Origin: an uncultured Flavobacteriaceae bacterium
GTDB lineage: Bacteria; Bacteroidota; Bacteroidia; Flavobacteriales; Flavobacteriaceae
Length of the DNA: 64,000 nt
Direction of reading: 5' to 3'
NCBI GenBank assembly: GCA_943787295.1
Contig: CALSLW010000001.1
Location: forward strand, 985,001-1,049,000
In this document: piece after piece, positions 63,784 to 64,000 of the stretch
Numbering within the stretch: the first letter of the stretch is position 1
Layout of the letters: every line of letters begins with the position of its first letter
Position numbers and translations under genes: made by a program
Notes under the pieces: generated by a model
Database searches by the model: none
The model's input: the letters and a program-made list of their open reading frames with translations, nothing else
Told to the model about the DNA's origin: nothing

Positions 63784-64000
63784 TTATTCATAAAAAAGCG
63801 GGGCACAATTGATTTTGTAAAGCTTCCTTATGGAAGGAGGAGGATGAACCAATTGCAGGGCAATTCTTGGATCGAGTTTAGAAAGATTAATCTCATCATT
63901 TAATTCAAATTGGATGAAATTATCGACAAATTGCTTTTCTTGGTTTGTATTTTGATCACTGTCGTCTTGTGCAATGATGACATCATCTTGACAGCAACTT
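63784..64000 (-). CDS. Hypothetical protein, partial (runs off the window)
   Basis: Open frame ...SCCQDDVIIAQDDSDQNTNQEKQFVDNFIQFELNDEINLSKLDPRIALQLVHPPPSIRKLYKINCAPLFYE*, same strand as the TonB/HMA genes. Confidence 0.65.
   Translation of the reverse strand, partial: SCCQDDVIIAQDDSDQNTNQEKQFVDNFIQFELNDEINLSKLDPRIALQLVHPPPSIRKLYKINCAPLFYE

Overview
The window looks like a Bacteroidetes (Flavobacteriaceae-type) chromosome, judged from T9SS/gliding genes (gldKLMN, PorP/SprF, type-B C-terminal sorting domain), TAnnTTTG-like promoters and the 16S sequence. It opens with the end of an rRNA operon on the minus strand (tRNA-Ile, 16S). Most of the rest is housekeeping: rnhB, lipB, lysS, hemL, alaS, der, era, tRNA-fMet, an ABC-F ATPase, gldKLMN, topA, miaB, lptE, secG, groESL, and an HMA protein plus TonB receptor. 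There are two accessory stretches. (1) At ~10.6-22.7 kb, a ~12-kb block (SnoaL-like secreted protein, giant ~2,500-aa T9SS type-B lectin/Calx-beta adhesin, PorP/SprF, OmpA with an embedded SPOR domain, TonB-receptor remnant) splits an ompA-like gene: its N-terminal part is at 22.66-23.03 kb and its C-terminal part at 9.9-10.6 kb. A second, collapsed relative of the block lies at 38.4-41.2 kb (intact TonB receptor, 80-odd-codon OmpA remnant, SnoaL-like gene). (2) At ~34.9-38.4 kb, a degenerate region holds an Hsp31/HchA-like gene truncated right after its nucleophile Cys-His, a lipoprotein whose signal peptide is read out of frame from that gene, and a Crp/Fnr regulator with an in-frame stop. 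The best candidates for something new are the adhesin cassette with its 28-bp perfect palindrome and missing canonical start codon, the SPOR-in-OmpA architecture, and a degenerate arginase-fold protein beside gldK. All calls come from reading the sequence; no database search was run.
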